Source: Jeotgalibaca sp052266715
GTDB taxonomy: Bacteria; Bacillota; Bacilli; Lactobacillales; Aerococcaceae
Length of the DNA stretch: 64,000 bases
Assembly: GCA_052266715.1 (NCBI GenBank)
Contig: JBQPRB010000003.1
Strand: one strand, 5' to 3'
Part shown: positions 50,913 to 59,466 of the stretch, piece after piece
How the letters are laid out: each line of letters starts with the position of its first letter
How positions within the stretch are numbered: position 1 is the stretch's first letter
Notes under the pieces: model-generated
Told to the model about the DNA's origin: nothing
Databases searched by the model: none
The model's input: the letters and a program-made list of their open reading frames with translations, nothing else
Program-made: the position numbers and the translations under genes

Positions 50913-51729
50913 AACAAAAAAAGTGGCAGTTTACGCATTTTTGATTGCGGTGAGCATCGTTTTTGCCTTTCCGTTTTATTTCTTGATTGTTAGCGCGACT
51001 AACCTTTCCATCGATGTCACCAACGGAAAGCTGTTGCCGGGTACAAATCTGATTGCTAACTTCCAGAAACTGTTGGAAACCGTAGATATCGTGACGGCCG
51101 CCAAAAACTCGACCATTGTATCCTTGTCCCAAACCTTTTTCTCGCTTCTTGTAGCTTCGCTTGCCGGTTACGGATTTGAAATCCACAAATCGAGAGGGAA
51201 AGAAATAGTCTTTCGTATTTTGTTGCTATCGATGATGATTCCTTTCGCGGCTATCATGATTCCGTTGTTCCGTATGTTCGGAACCATTTCATCCGTAGCG
51301 CCGGCAATCGGGATTGATACCTTATTTTCTGCATATCTGCCTTATTTAGCTACGGCCTTCTTGGTCTTCTTCTTCCGGCAAAACACTAAAATGTTCCCGA
51401 AAGAATTGCTGGAAGCGGGCCGGATTGACGGTTTATCAGAACTGGGCTGTTTTTTCTTCATTTTTATTCCAACAATGAAAACGACCTATGCAGCAGCCGC
51501 CATCATTACGTTCATGGGTAGCTGGAATAACTACTTGTGGCCCTTGATTGTCTTGCAATCGCCGGAAAATCAAACCATTCCCTTGTTGATTTCCAACCTG
51601 GGAGCAGGCTACTCTCCGGATTACGGCATGATCATGTTGGCGATTATGATTGCAACCATTCCGACCGCAGCGATTTTCTTCTTCCTGCAAAAACATTTTG
51701 TGGCAGGTATGCTTGGATCGGTTAAATAA
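50905..51729 (+). CDS. Sugar ABC transporter permease (MalG/LacG type)
   Basis: The 274-residue permease has six TM helices and the EAA loop ELLEAGRIDGLSELGCFFFIFIPTMK (~167-192, described by its ends). The partner of the preceding permease. No ATPase gene follows, as is common for lactic acid bacterial sugar importers that share a MsmK-type ATPase. RBS GTAGGAGGTAG overlaps the end of the upstream gene. Confidence 0.92.
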   Translation: MTKTKKVAVYAFLIAVSIVFAFPFYFLIVSATNLSIDVTNGKLLPGTNLIANFQKLLETVDIVTAAKNSTIVSLSQTFFSLLVASLAGYGFEIHKSRGKEIVFRILLLSMMIPFAAIMIPLFRMFGTISSVAPAIGIDTLFSAYLPYLATAFLVFFFRQNTKMFPKELLEAGRIDGLSELGCFFFIFIPTMKTTYAAAAIITFMGSWNNYLWPLIVLQSPENQTIPLLISNLGAGYSPDYGMIMLAIMIATIPTAAIFFFLQKHFVAGMLGSVK

Positions 51730-51741
51730 CAAGGAGGTATT

Positions 51742-53931
51742 ATGGCTATTACTTTTAACGAAAGCGAACGTCGCTTTCATATTCAAAATGACTTTTTCAG
51801 CTACATCCTGACGGTAGAAGAAAATGAAATCCTGTCACATACGTATTTCGGGGCCCCGCTCAGGAAGCTCTCATCAATCCGGAACTATCCCCGGGTCGAC
51901 CGCTCCTTTTCGCCGAATCTGCACAATGCCACCGATCGCCTGTTTTCACTGGATACCCTGCCGCAGGAATACGCCAGCTTCGGGAGCGGGGATTTCCGCG
52001 AACCGGCTTTCATCTTCCGCTTCAAGGATGGGACTTCCATCAGCGATTTCCGCTACCATACGCACCGGGTTTTCCCGGGTCGGGAAGGCTTGGCGGGATT
52101 GCCGCATGTGCAAGGGTCCGCGAATGATTGCGAAACCCTTGAAATCATCCTGAAAGATGAAGTGGGCGATCTGGAAATTGCCTTGACCTACACGTCCTTC
52201 AAACATCATGCCGCCCTGGTCCGATCGGCCAAGGTGGTGAACGTGGGTTCGGAAACGGTGAACATCGAAAAGATGATGAGTGTGAGCCTGGATTCCCCGG
52301 TCGCCGATTTCGACTTGATTCACCTAAACGGGTCTTGGGCGCGGGAAACGCAATTGACGCGTGAAGCACTTGCCCATGGCATCAAGGTGATTGACAGCAA
52401 AAGGGGAGCCAGCAGCCACCAACAAAACCCGTTCTTGGCCCTGGTCGACAAGAAAGCGGACGATGTATCCGGGGAAGTTTACGGCTTCAGCTTCGTCTAC
52501 AGCGGCAATTTCGCCGCTCAACTGCAGGTCGATTCATACAGCCAGTTGCGCCTCAACCTGGGCTTGAACCCATTCCAGTTCAGCTGGAAGCTGGAGGCAG
52601 GACAGGCTTTCCAGACCCCGGAAGTCGTGATGGTATATTCGCAGGACGGCCTGAACGGCATGTCGCAAAACTATCATAACCTCTACCGCGAGCACCTGCT
52701 CAGGGGCGTGCACAAAAGCCAGGAACGTCCTGTCCTCATCAACAACTGGGAAGCGACCTATTTCGATTTTACCGAAAGCACGTTGCTGCCGATCGTGGAT
52801 GAAGCCAGCAATCTGGGCATCGAACTGTTCGTGCTCGACGACGGCTGGTTCGGGAAACGCAATTCCGACCTGGAGGCGCTGGGGGATTGGTTTGTCAATA
52901 CAGACAAGTTCCCCGACGGCATCCGTTCCTTTTCCCGGAAAATCAAGGCGAAGGGGATGAAGTTTGGTATCTGGGTTGAACCGGAGATGATCTCAGGTGA
53001 AAGCGACCTGTACCGGGCCCACCCGGATTGGTGTCTCCAGGTCAAGGGTCGTGGCAAATCGTTGGGGCGGAACCAATATGTGCTGGATTTCAGCCGCAAG
53101 GTGGTCCGTGACCATATCGAAGCGGCCTTGACCGCCATCTTCACCGATGCCGAAGTGGACTATGTGAAGTGGGACATGAACCGCAACATCACGGAAGGCT
53201 TTTCCAATGAATACCCGGCGGAACAGCAAGGAGAGATTTACCACCGCTATATCCTGGGGCTGTATGAGATGCTGGAGCATTTGACCACCACGTTCCCACA
53301 CATCCTGTTCGAAGGCTGTTCCGGTGGGGGCGGCCGCTTCGACCCCGGCATGCTGTATTACATGCCGCAGACCTGGACCAGCGATAACACCGATCCGGTT
53401 TCCCGATTGAAAATTCAATACGGAACGAGTTTGGTTTATCCGATTATCACGATGGGTGCCCACGTTTCAGCTTCACCCAACCACCAGTTGGGGCGCGTGA
53501 CTTCCCTGGAAATGCGCGGGGCCGTCGCCAGTGCCGGCAACCTGGGGTACGAGCTGGATGTAGTGAAGCTGTCGGAAGACGAAAGACAGGTGGTCGCCGA
53601 GCAGGTCGCCTTTTACAAGGAGCACCGCGCTCTGGTGCAGTTCGGCTCGTTCTACCGCCTGATCAGTCCGTTTGCCGGCAACGATTGCGCCTGGATGTTC
53701 GTGTCCAAGGACCGGAGTGAAGCCCTCGTGTTCTACTACAAAGTCCTCAACCAGGCTTCGGAACCGCTGGGTTTCCTGAAGATGCAGGGCCTCGATCCAG
53801 AAAAGAACTACCGTTTCAGCGACACCGGCGCTCCGGTTGGCGGCGATGAGCTCATGTACAGTGGCATGTTCCTGCCGACCAATGTGGCAGGAGATTACCA
53901 GGCGTTCACCTGGTATTTGACCGCCGAGTAA
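51742..53931 (+). CDS. Alpha-galactosidase, GH36 family
   Basis: This 729-residue cytosolic enzyme releases galactose from raffinose-type and other alpha-galactosides. An N-terminal beta-supersandwich (~1-330) leads to a TIM barrel with ELFVLDDGWFGKRN (~362-375), the nucleophile Asp in YVKWDMNRN (~476-484, Asp ~480), CSGGGGRFDPGML (~527-539) and the acid/base Asp in PQTWTSDNTDPVSRL (~543-557). Base composition stands out: 60-nt samples at 52441 and 52681 are 53% and 62% GC by hand count, against 33% at 47341 in lacZ. This suggests a recent transfer of the gene body, though the first ~80 nt match the operon. Confidence 0.95.
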   Translation: MAITFNESERRFHIQNDFFSYILTVEENEILSHTYFGAPLRKLSSIRNYPRVDRSFSPNLHNATDRLFSLDTLPQEYASFGSGDFREPAFIFRFKDGTSISDFRYHTHRVFPGREGLAGLPHVQGSANDCETLEIILKDEVGDLEIALTYTSFKHHAALVRSAKVVNVGSETVNIEKMMSVSLDSPVADFDLIHLNGSWARETQLTREALAHGIKVIDSKRGASSHQQNPFLALVDKKADDVSGEVYGFSFVYSGNFAAQLQVDSYSQLRLNLGLNPFQFSWKLEAGQAFQTPEVVMVYSQDGLNGMSQNYHNLYREHLLRGVHKSQERPVLINNWEATYFDFTESTLLPIVDEASNLGIELFVLDDGWFGKRNSDLEALGDWFVNTDKFPDGIRSFSRKIKAKGMKFGIWVEPEMISGESDLYRAHPDWCLQVKGRGKSLGRNQYVLDFSRKVVRDHIEAALTAIFTDAEVDYVKWDMNRNITEGFSNEYPAEQQGEIYHRYILGLYEMLEHLTTTFPHILFEGCSGGGGRFDPGMLYYMPQTWTSDNTDPVSRLKIQYGTSLVYPIITMGAHVSASPNHQLGRVTSLEMRGAVASAGNLGYELDVVKLSEDERQVVAEQVAFYKEHRALVQFGSFYRLISPFAGNDCAWMFVSKDRSEALVFYYKVLNQASEPLGFLKMQGLDPEKNYRFSDTGAPVGGDELMYSGMFLPTNVAGDYQAFTWYLTAE

Positions 53932-53946
53932 AACGAGAGCGCTCCG

Positions 53947-54099
53947 TTGATTACGCAAAGGTCTTGCGAAAGCTGTCGACCTTTGCATTGCTACACTCAA
54001 ATGGATGCAAAGGTCCGTTCAAAAGTCCCGACCTTTGCTTTGCCGCAGCCAAAGTAGCGCAAAGGTGCCAAAGAAAGTTGCCGACCTTTGCGTAATCAA
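53947..54099. repeat. Keyword array G: GCAAAGGT class, three ~52-nt units with 17-bp terminal inverted repeats
   Basis: GCAAAGGT starts at 53955, 54007 and 54059; ACCTTTGC starts at 53979, 54031 and 54084. Gaps are 16-20-16-20-17. The outer ends are a perfect 17-bp inverted repeat, TTGATTACGCAAAGGTC (53947-53963) and its complement (54083-54099). It lies between convergent operons, in a 335-nt gap; 54100-54215 shows nothing I recognise. Confidence 0.85.
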
Positions 54100-54215
54100 T
54101 CAGAAAACACTTGCCAAGAAGGACGCAATGATGTTACTACATCGTTAATGAAGCTTTTTGCACGAAAATGTTGGGCTTGGTAGTTTTTCACTCCTTCAAC
54201 ACTGCTAGATAGATA

Positions 54216-54256
54216 ACAAAAAGAAGCATCCCCTGAAATGGGAATGCTTCTTTTTC
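54216..54256 (-). terminator. Terminator of the DUF3100 operon
   Basis: AAAAAGAAGCATCCC and GGGAATGCTTCTTTTT form a stem around CTGAAAT with A/T tracts on both sides; it may serve both strands. Confidence 0.8.
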
Positions 54257-54266
54257 ATTGTTGATT

Positions 54267-54764
54267 TTATAAGGCACCGGACAACATTAAGCCCAATTGT
54301 GCCACCAATGACGTCAAAACATAGGCGCCGGAGAATACGAAAACAGCAACGATCGCGATTTTCCAGGAGGTCTTGCTGAGGTCAGCCAGACTGTCCGCCA
54401 CCGAAATGCCGGCGAAAGTCAAAATTGGTGTTGTAATCGACAGGAAATCGACCGCGCTGATGGCTTGGACGAAGAAATCGGAAGCCAGACAAAAAACCAA
54501 CGATACGATTGAGACCCAACCCAGTGTCGGGAATTCTTGCAAGAAGCCAATTTTAGTGCGTTTTGTGGCTTTGGATACCCAGATTCCCAACAGTGAGAAG
54601 GCCCAAAGGACTGCTAACCCCACGAATGTCGTGCCCGTGATCGGCGTTGCGTCCGGATATTTGACCAATTTGATTTGTTGCGTGAATAGGATCAAAGCGA
54701 CACTCAATAATAGAATAAGAGCATGTTTCTTGAACTCACGCATTGAATATTGTTGATTTTGCAT
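54267..54764 (-). CDS. Small integral membrane protein, partner of the DUF3100 protein
   Basis: The 165-residue protein has a short basic N-terminus and five hydrophobic segments (~14-32, 43-62, 78-97, 108-122 and 135-160). I recognise no family. It follows the DUF3100 gene with one base between stop and start, so the two are probably subunits of one membrane complex. The mid-protein motif TFAGISVADSLADLSKTSWK is the most polar conserved-looking stretch. Function unknown; transport is inferred from context. Confidence 0.75.
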   Translation of the reverse strand: MQNQQYSMREFKKHALILLLSVALILFTQQIKLVKYPDATPITGTTFVGLAVLWAFSLLGIWVSKATKRTKIGFLQEFPTLGWVSIVSLVFCLASDFFVQAISAVDFLSITTPILTFAGISVADSLADLSKTSWKIAIVAVFVFSGAYVLTSLVAQLGLMLSGAL

Positions 54765-54765
54765 A

Positions 54766-55578
54766 CTATACTTCCTCCTTGGTGAACAGACGGTACATCA
54801 CACGTTGCAACGGAACAGCCAGGAACACCATCGTGTAGGTGCCCATGAAGCTCGTCAACAACTGGCTGGCAGCCGCATAAGAAAGGATTACACTTTCCTG
54901 TTCGGGATAAAGAGCGACCAATGAAGAGGAGGCAGCAGTCATCATACTGGATGAACCCATGCCGGAGGCCATCGCCAGAGCGCGCACATCCAAGCCCAAT
55001 GACAATACCAGCGGGGCAAACAGGCTGAAGAAAATGGTCCCGAACAAGGTTCCGATCAGATACATGGACAAGACGCCACGACCTTCCGGAGAGTTCAAGG
55101 TATATTTTTCAGTGATGTAAGAAAGTTCGCCTTCACGGCCAATTCCCAACGTCGCACCGATTGCCTCGCGACGCAGACCCAATAACAAAGCGATTGGTAA
55201 CCCAATCAGGATGGTCCCTAAGTTACCGATTTCCTGAATCAAGAAAACCCAGCCGACCTTGATGATTTCACCGATACGTGGTGCCACATCAGCACCGTAA
55301 CGCGCCATCAAGGGCAACATGATGAACATCAAGTTTTCACCCGAGAAACGGATATTTTCCTTCGAATAGACTTTCGCCAAAACACCTTTGCGAATGGCCG
55401 GAACACCAAAAATCATGCCAATCAATACCGCGAAAACCAACGGCAAAACACTCACACGCAATGAGCCGATTGCGAATGATTGAAAACCGATCATTTCCGC
55501 GATGAAAATAATAATCAAAACCATTGCCAACAGCCAAACAAAGGTACCATTCTTTTGAGCAGTTTCTTGCTTCTCCAT
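54766..55578 (-). CDS. DUF3100 family membrane protein
   Basis: The 270-residue protein has about seven TM helices and resembles DUF3100 proteins: FAVLIGMIFGVPAIRKG, FIMLPLMARYGADVAPRIGEIIKVGWVFLIQEIGNLGTI (described by its ends) and a glycine/serine-rich helix ALAMASGMGSSSMMTAASSSL. The last motif resembles substrate-binding hairpins of secondary carriers. It lies directly after an M20 amidohydrolase gene (5 nt) and before a small membrane protein, a set suggesting uptake of an amide-linked compound that the hydrolase cleaves. Confidence 0.75.
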   Translation of the reverse strand: MEKQETAQKNGTFVWLLAMVLIIIFIAEMIGFQSFAIGSLRVSVLPLVFAVLIGMIFGVPAIRKGVLAKVYSKENIRFSGENLMFIMLPLMARYGADVAPRIGEIIKVGWVFLIQEIGNLGTILIGLPIALLLGLRREAIGATLGIGREGELSYITEKYTLNSPEGRGVLSMYLIGTLFGTIFFSLFAPLVLSLGLDVRALAMASGMGSSSMMTAASSSLVALYPEQESVILSYAAASQLLTSFMGTYTMVFLAVPLQRVMYRLFTKEEV

Positions 55579-55583
55579 ATTTT

Positions 55584-56846
55584 TTACTCCTCCACAATTG
55601 ACGCCAATAATGCTTCATAATCGGCAAAGGACCGTTTGTAAGCAGGCGCTTCTTCTAATTTTCCATTCAGTTCTGCCAAAACTTGCATCAAGTAAGCAGG
55701 GAAAGTTTCCAACACAAAGTGTGGATCGTCCATTTTAAAATCATCGCCGTGGATTGAACCGGTGAAACCGCCATAACTGATTTGCAGGCAAGGGAACAGG
55801 AAGGACAAATCGCCGATGTCTCCCGCCGCCGCAATGCTGCCACGATCGGTGATCAACCCAGTGATGGCCGTTTGTTTGTCAAAGGCAGCCCGGGCCAAAT
55901 CAGACAAATACCGGTCCTGGACGAAAGGTAAATAACCCATTTCCGTATCGATATGAACCTGACCATTCAAGGCCATAGCACTCCCTTTAGCAGCCATATC
56001 AAGTTTTTTGACCGTTTCTTTCATGTATGCGACTGTCTTGCAGCGCAAATCCGTTCCGATTTTAACGCGGTTCGGAATGACGTTGGTCGACATGTCGCTT
56101 TCCGCCACAATCGGGTTAAACCGCACCGATTGGTCGTCGCGCACATGTTGACGGGTCAAGCCCAGTGCCACGTTGAACAGGGTGCTCATGCTGTAGGCAT
56201 TCGCCCCGGAAAAAGGATCGAAACCGGCATGGCTGGCTTTCCCTTCGAATGTGTAATGCTTGTACAAGAAGCCGGCCAAATCGCAGTACAACTCAATCGT
56301 CGGTTCGGTGAAATATTCGCCGATGGCATGCACACAAATGCCGAAATCGACATCATCAAACACCCCTAGGCGCATCGCTTCCGGCTTGCCCCCGTAATAC
56401 TGGATAATGCCTTGTTCCTTCAACGACTTGCGGTAAGCCAAATCCAGATATTCCTCCGCAGGCACGAAGACGAACTGCAGGTTGTAGTCCAACTGCTCGA
56501 AGGCCCGGGTCTTGAATAAATGGGTGTAGAGCGCCAGGGCAATGCCAACCTGTGTATAATGACCGCAGTTGTGGGCTGCACCCGTTTCTTTATTGGCATG
56601 GAAGTGGGTTGGGGCATACACAGCATCCAGTTCGGCGATAAAAGCCACTGTTTTTGGTTTCCCGGAAGATAGCGTCACTTTCATTCCAGTTGTGCTGAAA
56701 TAGTCAATGTCGATATTCGGGTTTAAGCGGGTTAAATACTTTTCGATCGCCTGTTTGGTATGAACCTCCTTATACCCCAGTTCAGGATGGTCCCAGATAT
56801 CAGCGACCACACGTGCTATTTCTGGATAATATTCGGTAAAAGTCAC
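55584..56846 (-). CDS. M20-family amidohydrolase (AbgB-like)
   Basis: The 420-residue metallohydrolase has WDHPELGYKEVHTKQA (~18-33), VAFIAELDAVY (~69-79), the metal-binding GAAHNCGHYTQVGIA (~88-102), FVFVPAEEYLD (~125-135) with the catalytic Glu, and a dimerisation insert with ASHAGFDPFSGANA (~202-215). It resembles p-aminobenzoyl-glutamate or amino-acid-conjugate hydrolases, but GHY replaces the more usual GHD after the cysteine. It is the first gene of the operon with two membrane proteins, which probably import its substrate. Confidence 0.88.
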   Translation of the reverse strand: MTFTEYYPEIARVVADIWDHPELGYKEVHTKQAIEKYLTRLNPNIDIDYFSTTGMKVTLSSGKPKTVAFIAELDAVYAPTHFHANKETGAAHNCGHYTQVGIALALYTHLFKTRAFEQLDYNLQFVFVPAEEYLDLAYRKSLKEQGIIQYYGGKPEAMRLGVFDDVDFGICVHAIGEYFTEPTIELYCDLAGFLYKHYTFEGKASHAGFDPFSGANAYSMSTLFNVALGLTRQHVRDDQSVRFNPIVAESDMSTNVIPNRVKIGTDLRCKTVAYMKETVKKLDMAAKGSAMALNGQVHIDTEMGYLPFVQDRYLSDLARAAFDKQTAITGLITDRGSIAAAGDIGDLSFLFPCLQISYGGFTGSIHGDDFKMDDPHFVLETFPAYLMQVLAELNGKLEEAPAYKRSFADYEALLASIVEE

Positions 56847-56985
56847 TTTTTACTCATCTCCTTACTTAAACAACGTGGTAATTATACGAAATTACGAACA
56901 AAGGGTCAATGGGACAGGCGTAATTTTCCCAAGATTGGTCACTAAATCGATAAAAGGCGATCGGAGAAAACCTTTTTAATGATTC

Positions 56986-57049
56986 TTTACATTCCCCACA
57001 CAAACTTTACATTAAACGCCTAAATAAATTTACATCCCTTTCCTATAAT
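56986..57049 (+). promoter_or_regulatory. Pho-box-like repeats and -10 of the phosphodiesterase operon
   Basis: TTTACAT occurs three times on the same strand (56986-56992, 57006-57012, 57029-57035), 20 and 23 nt apart, ahead of TATAAT (57044-57049). There is no -35 at the proper distance, as in activator-dependent PhoP promoters, whose boxes are TTWACA-like repeats. The spacing is about two helical turns rather than the classical one. Confidence 0.45.
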
Positions 57050-57079
57050 AGGCTGTAACAGAAAGAAAGGGTGAGTGCA

Positions 57080-57745
57080 ATGATGCTTACAGCACACTCC
57101 GGCAGTGACGGTACCCCAGATAACAGCCGGCAATTTATCAAAGAAATGTTACTGGCAGGAATCTCCTGCGTTGAAGTCGATGTCCGCCGCTCGCAAACAG
57201 GGAAACTTTATTTGAGCCATGATAAAACATTTTGGTCCGAAGCCATGCTCAGCCTCGATAATGCTTTCCAAATCCTGAAAACCGATTCCGATGCACTGAT
57301 GAACTGTGATCTCAAAGAACCAAATCTCGAACAATCAGTCCTTGCTTTAGCGACCCAACACAATATCCAAGACCGCATTATCCTGTCCGGCGCAGTCAAT
57401 CTGGCTCATTTACCCGACCCAATGTACCTGAAGCAAGTCTATTATAACGCCGAGAGCATCATTCCCCACCTCTATCTGAACTGGGAAATGACCAAGTCAC
57501 AAATCGACGAAATCATCCAAACTTGTCACACAAAAGGCATTGAAACGATTAATATCAATTACCGCCTCGCAACCAACGGCGTCATCAATCGTTTCCACCA
57601 AGAAGGCTTGAACCTGAGCGTCTGGACCGTCAACGACTTTGCCGAAATCAACCGTTTCCGGAGCGCCGATGTCAAAAACGTGACGACCAAGTATGCTATC
57701 AGCTACCTTTACCAAAACGTGGTCAGACAGGCGATGGGTGGCTAA
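57080..57745 (+). CDS. Glycerophosphodiester phosphodiesterase-like protein
   Basis: The 221-residue protein has the GDPD barrel start with AHSG..GTPDNS in place of the usual AHRG..PENT, then the metal ligands in CVEVDVRRS (E-x-D, ~35-43) and the histidine in LYLSHDKTF (~48-56). DLKEPN (~82-87) matches the conserved ExK-type strand only partly. The missing arginine after the first histidine and the short length raise doubt about activity. The enzyme would release glycerol-3-phosphate from phospholipid head groups. ATG 57080 (or 57083) follows AAAGGGTGAG. First gene of a partly decayed operon. Confidence 0.75.
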   Translation: MMLTAHSGSDGTPDNSRQFIKEMLLAGISCVEVDVRRSQTGKLYLSHDKTFWSEAMLSLDNAFQILKTDSDALMNCDLKEPNLEQSVLALATQHNIQDRIILSGAVNLAHLPDPMYLKQVYYNAESIIPHLYLNWEMTKSQIDEIIQTCHTKGIETININYRLATNGVINRFHQEGLNLSVWTVNDFAEINRFRSADVKNVTTKYAISYLYQNVVRQAMGG

Positions 57746-57750
57746 ATGAC

Positions 57751-58671
57751 GTGCTTGACTTACAAATTCAAAACCTTCATTTGAAAATAAAAGCTGGGGA
57801 AATGGTTACGTTGCTGGGGCCCAGCGGCTGTGGAAAAACAACCCTCTTGCGCAAAATCGGCGGTTTTATCCCCGCCACGGAAGGTGAAGTAATGGTGCAG
57901 GGCAAAGACATCACGCAACTACTACCAGAAGTGCGCCCAACCGCCATGGTTTTTCCAAGCGATAACTTGTGGCCGCACATGACTGTTTTCCAAAACCTTT
58001 CTTTTGGATTAACTTTGCGGAAACACAACCGCAAACAAATCCAAAGAGAAGTCGCCGCCATGCTCGCCATAGTGAATATGTCGTTGACCGATGAGCTGCA
58101 TCCCCATGAACTCACAATTGCGCAACAACAGCGCGTTGCGATGGCACGCGCTTTACTTTTAAAACCGAAAGTTTTATTGTTGGACGAACCTTTTTCCAAA
58201 TTGGATGAAAATGCCCGGGCCCATATGTACGAAGAACTCATACGTATCCAGTCCGAACTGAAGACGACTATCATACTCGCAACTAACGACCGTACTGAAG
58301 CACTCTCCTTATCGCAACGTATTGTGGTCATGGAAGAAGGGCGGGTAGTCCAAGTTGGAACGCCCCTCGAAATTTATGACCATCCTAAAAACAGCTATGT
58401 CGCTACTTTTAGTGGGGAAATGAATACATTTGAGGAAATTGCCTTCCGTCCCGAAGACGTCCGTATCTTTGACAGCAGTAAAGGCGATTATGTCGGGATT
58501 GTTGACTCAATAATGCTTTTTGGGCATTATGCAACAATCCGAATTCTTTCGGGAAAATATGTGATTAAAGCCTACGCGCCAAAAAATAGTGCCAGTGTAT
58601 TTAATGAGAAACAGACGATAACATTTAACATCGAAAAATTCATCAATTATGAAAAAGGAGTCGGGCTGTGA
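57751..58671 (+). pseudogene. ABC transporter ATP-binding protein, defective (no N-terminal strand, no signature motif)
   Basis: The 306-residue frame is a PotA/FbpC-like ATPase. Walker A GPSGCGKTT (~23-31), Walker B KVLLLDEPF (~140-148) and a C-terminal TOBE-like region are intact. Two defects are plain. The protein starts about 20 residues late and lacks the first strand and aromatic A-loop. The signature LSGGQQQR reads LTIAQQQR (~121-128), losing the serine-glycine-glycine needed for ATP hydrolysis in the dimer. GTG 57751 is 5 nt after the upstream stop. It is probably non-functional or has a non-hydrolytic role, despite an open frame. Confidence 0.7.
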
Positions 58672-58976
58672 GCAAGGTATTAGTTATTATTGTTAGTTAT
58701 CTTTTGGCCTTGTTCTTTCGTTTCTCATTTAAGTGGCTCTGTGATTTGACGCAAAAACCTGGTTTCATACCTATCCTCTTGATTTTATTCCTGAGTGGAT
58801 ATTTCTATTTATTTGGAACGACCTTGATTATTTTACATGCGCTGTCCCGTATTCCGGAAACCGCAATCGAAACGGCCCGCGATGTCGGTGCCAACAAATG
58901 GCAAATTTTCCGTGCCATTATCCTGCCCATGACCTATAAAGCCTGCTTGATTGGCATGGTGCTGTTATTAATTTGA
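58668..58976 (+). pseudogene. ABC transporter permease remnant
   Basis: Only 102 residues remain of a permease that would normally have 250-300. One N-terminal TM, a second TM (FLSGYFYLFGTTLIILHALS, ~42-61) and the EAA loop ETAIETARDVGANKWQIFRAIILPM (~64-89, described by its ends) are recognisable, then the frame stops one helix later. GTG 58668 overlaps the ATPase stop. The binding-protein gene expected for such an importer is missing. An in-frame deletion seems likely. Confidence 0.75.
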
Positions 58977-58992
58977 AAGGAGAGTCACGCAT

Positions 58993-59466
58993 TTGAAACT
59001 TGAAAAAATAATCATCATCACCCCCAAAGATAACCAAACCAATATCCGGGTGCCGTTTACTTTGGATCATGATTGCGAAATCCTGGAAATAATGTTTAAG
59101 TACGGACCTGCCTATGCCAGTGATGAAGATGCTTTGCCTTTTATCATGAAGATGCTCCCACGGTATACGGATAGTGAAGTCACATGGGAAATGGCTAAAC
59201 AATATTTGCCCGTGGAAAATTTGGTCACGCTATCCTTGGCTTACGAAAATCACTATCTGGGCGCACGCCACACCAAGGACCGTGACCAAAAAATAGTGTT
59301 GTCTGAAAAAGAGTCCAGTCTGGGATTTCCGACCTTGCCCATTAAAAAAGGGGAGTGGGAACTGCAATTGAATGTCCATAATACTTGCTCGCCAGAACTA
59401 ATTGCACACGTCATAGTTGAAGCGAAAGGAGGATTCCATGAAGCAATACGCAGTCGAACTGCATAG
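58993..59466 (+). CDS. Protein of unknown function upstream of the PHP hydrolase
   Basis: This 157-residue, soluble, beta-rich protein has no signal peptide and no family that I recognise. It has alternating hydrophobic strands (KIIIITP, IRVPFTL, LVTLSLAY, WELQLNVHN) and a C-terminal AHVIVEAKGG, suggesting a beta-sandwich. TTG 58993 follows AAAGGAGAG. It overlaps the PHP gene by 29 nt; the two may correspond to the N-terminal and catalytic halves of CehA-like hydrolases, encoded separately. Confidence 0.65.
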   Translation: MKLEKIIIITPKDNQTNIRVPFTLDHDCEILEIMFKYGPAYASDEDALPFIMKMLPRYTDSEVTWEMAKQYLPVENLVTLSLAYENHYLGARHTKDRDQKIVLSEKESSLGFPTLPIKKGEWELQLNVHNTCSPELIAHVIVEAKGGFHEAIRSRTA

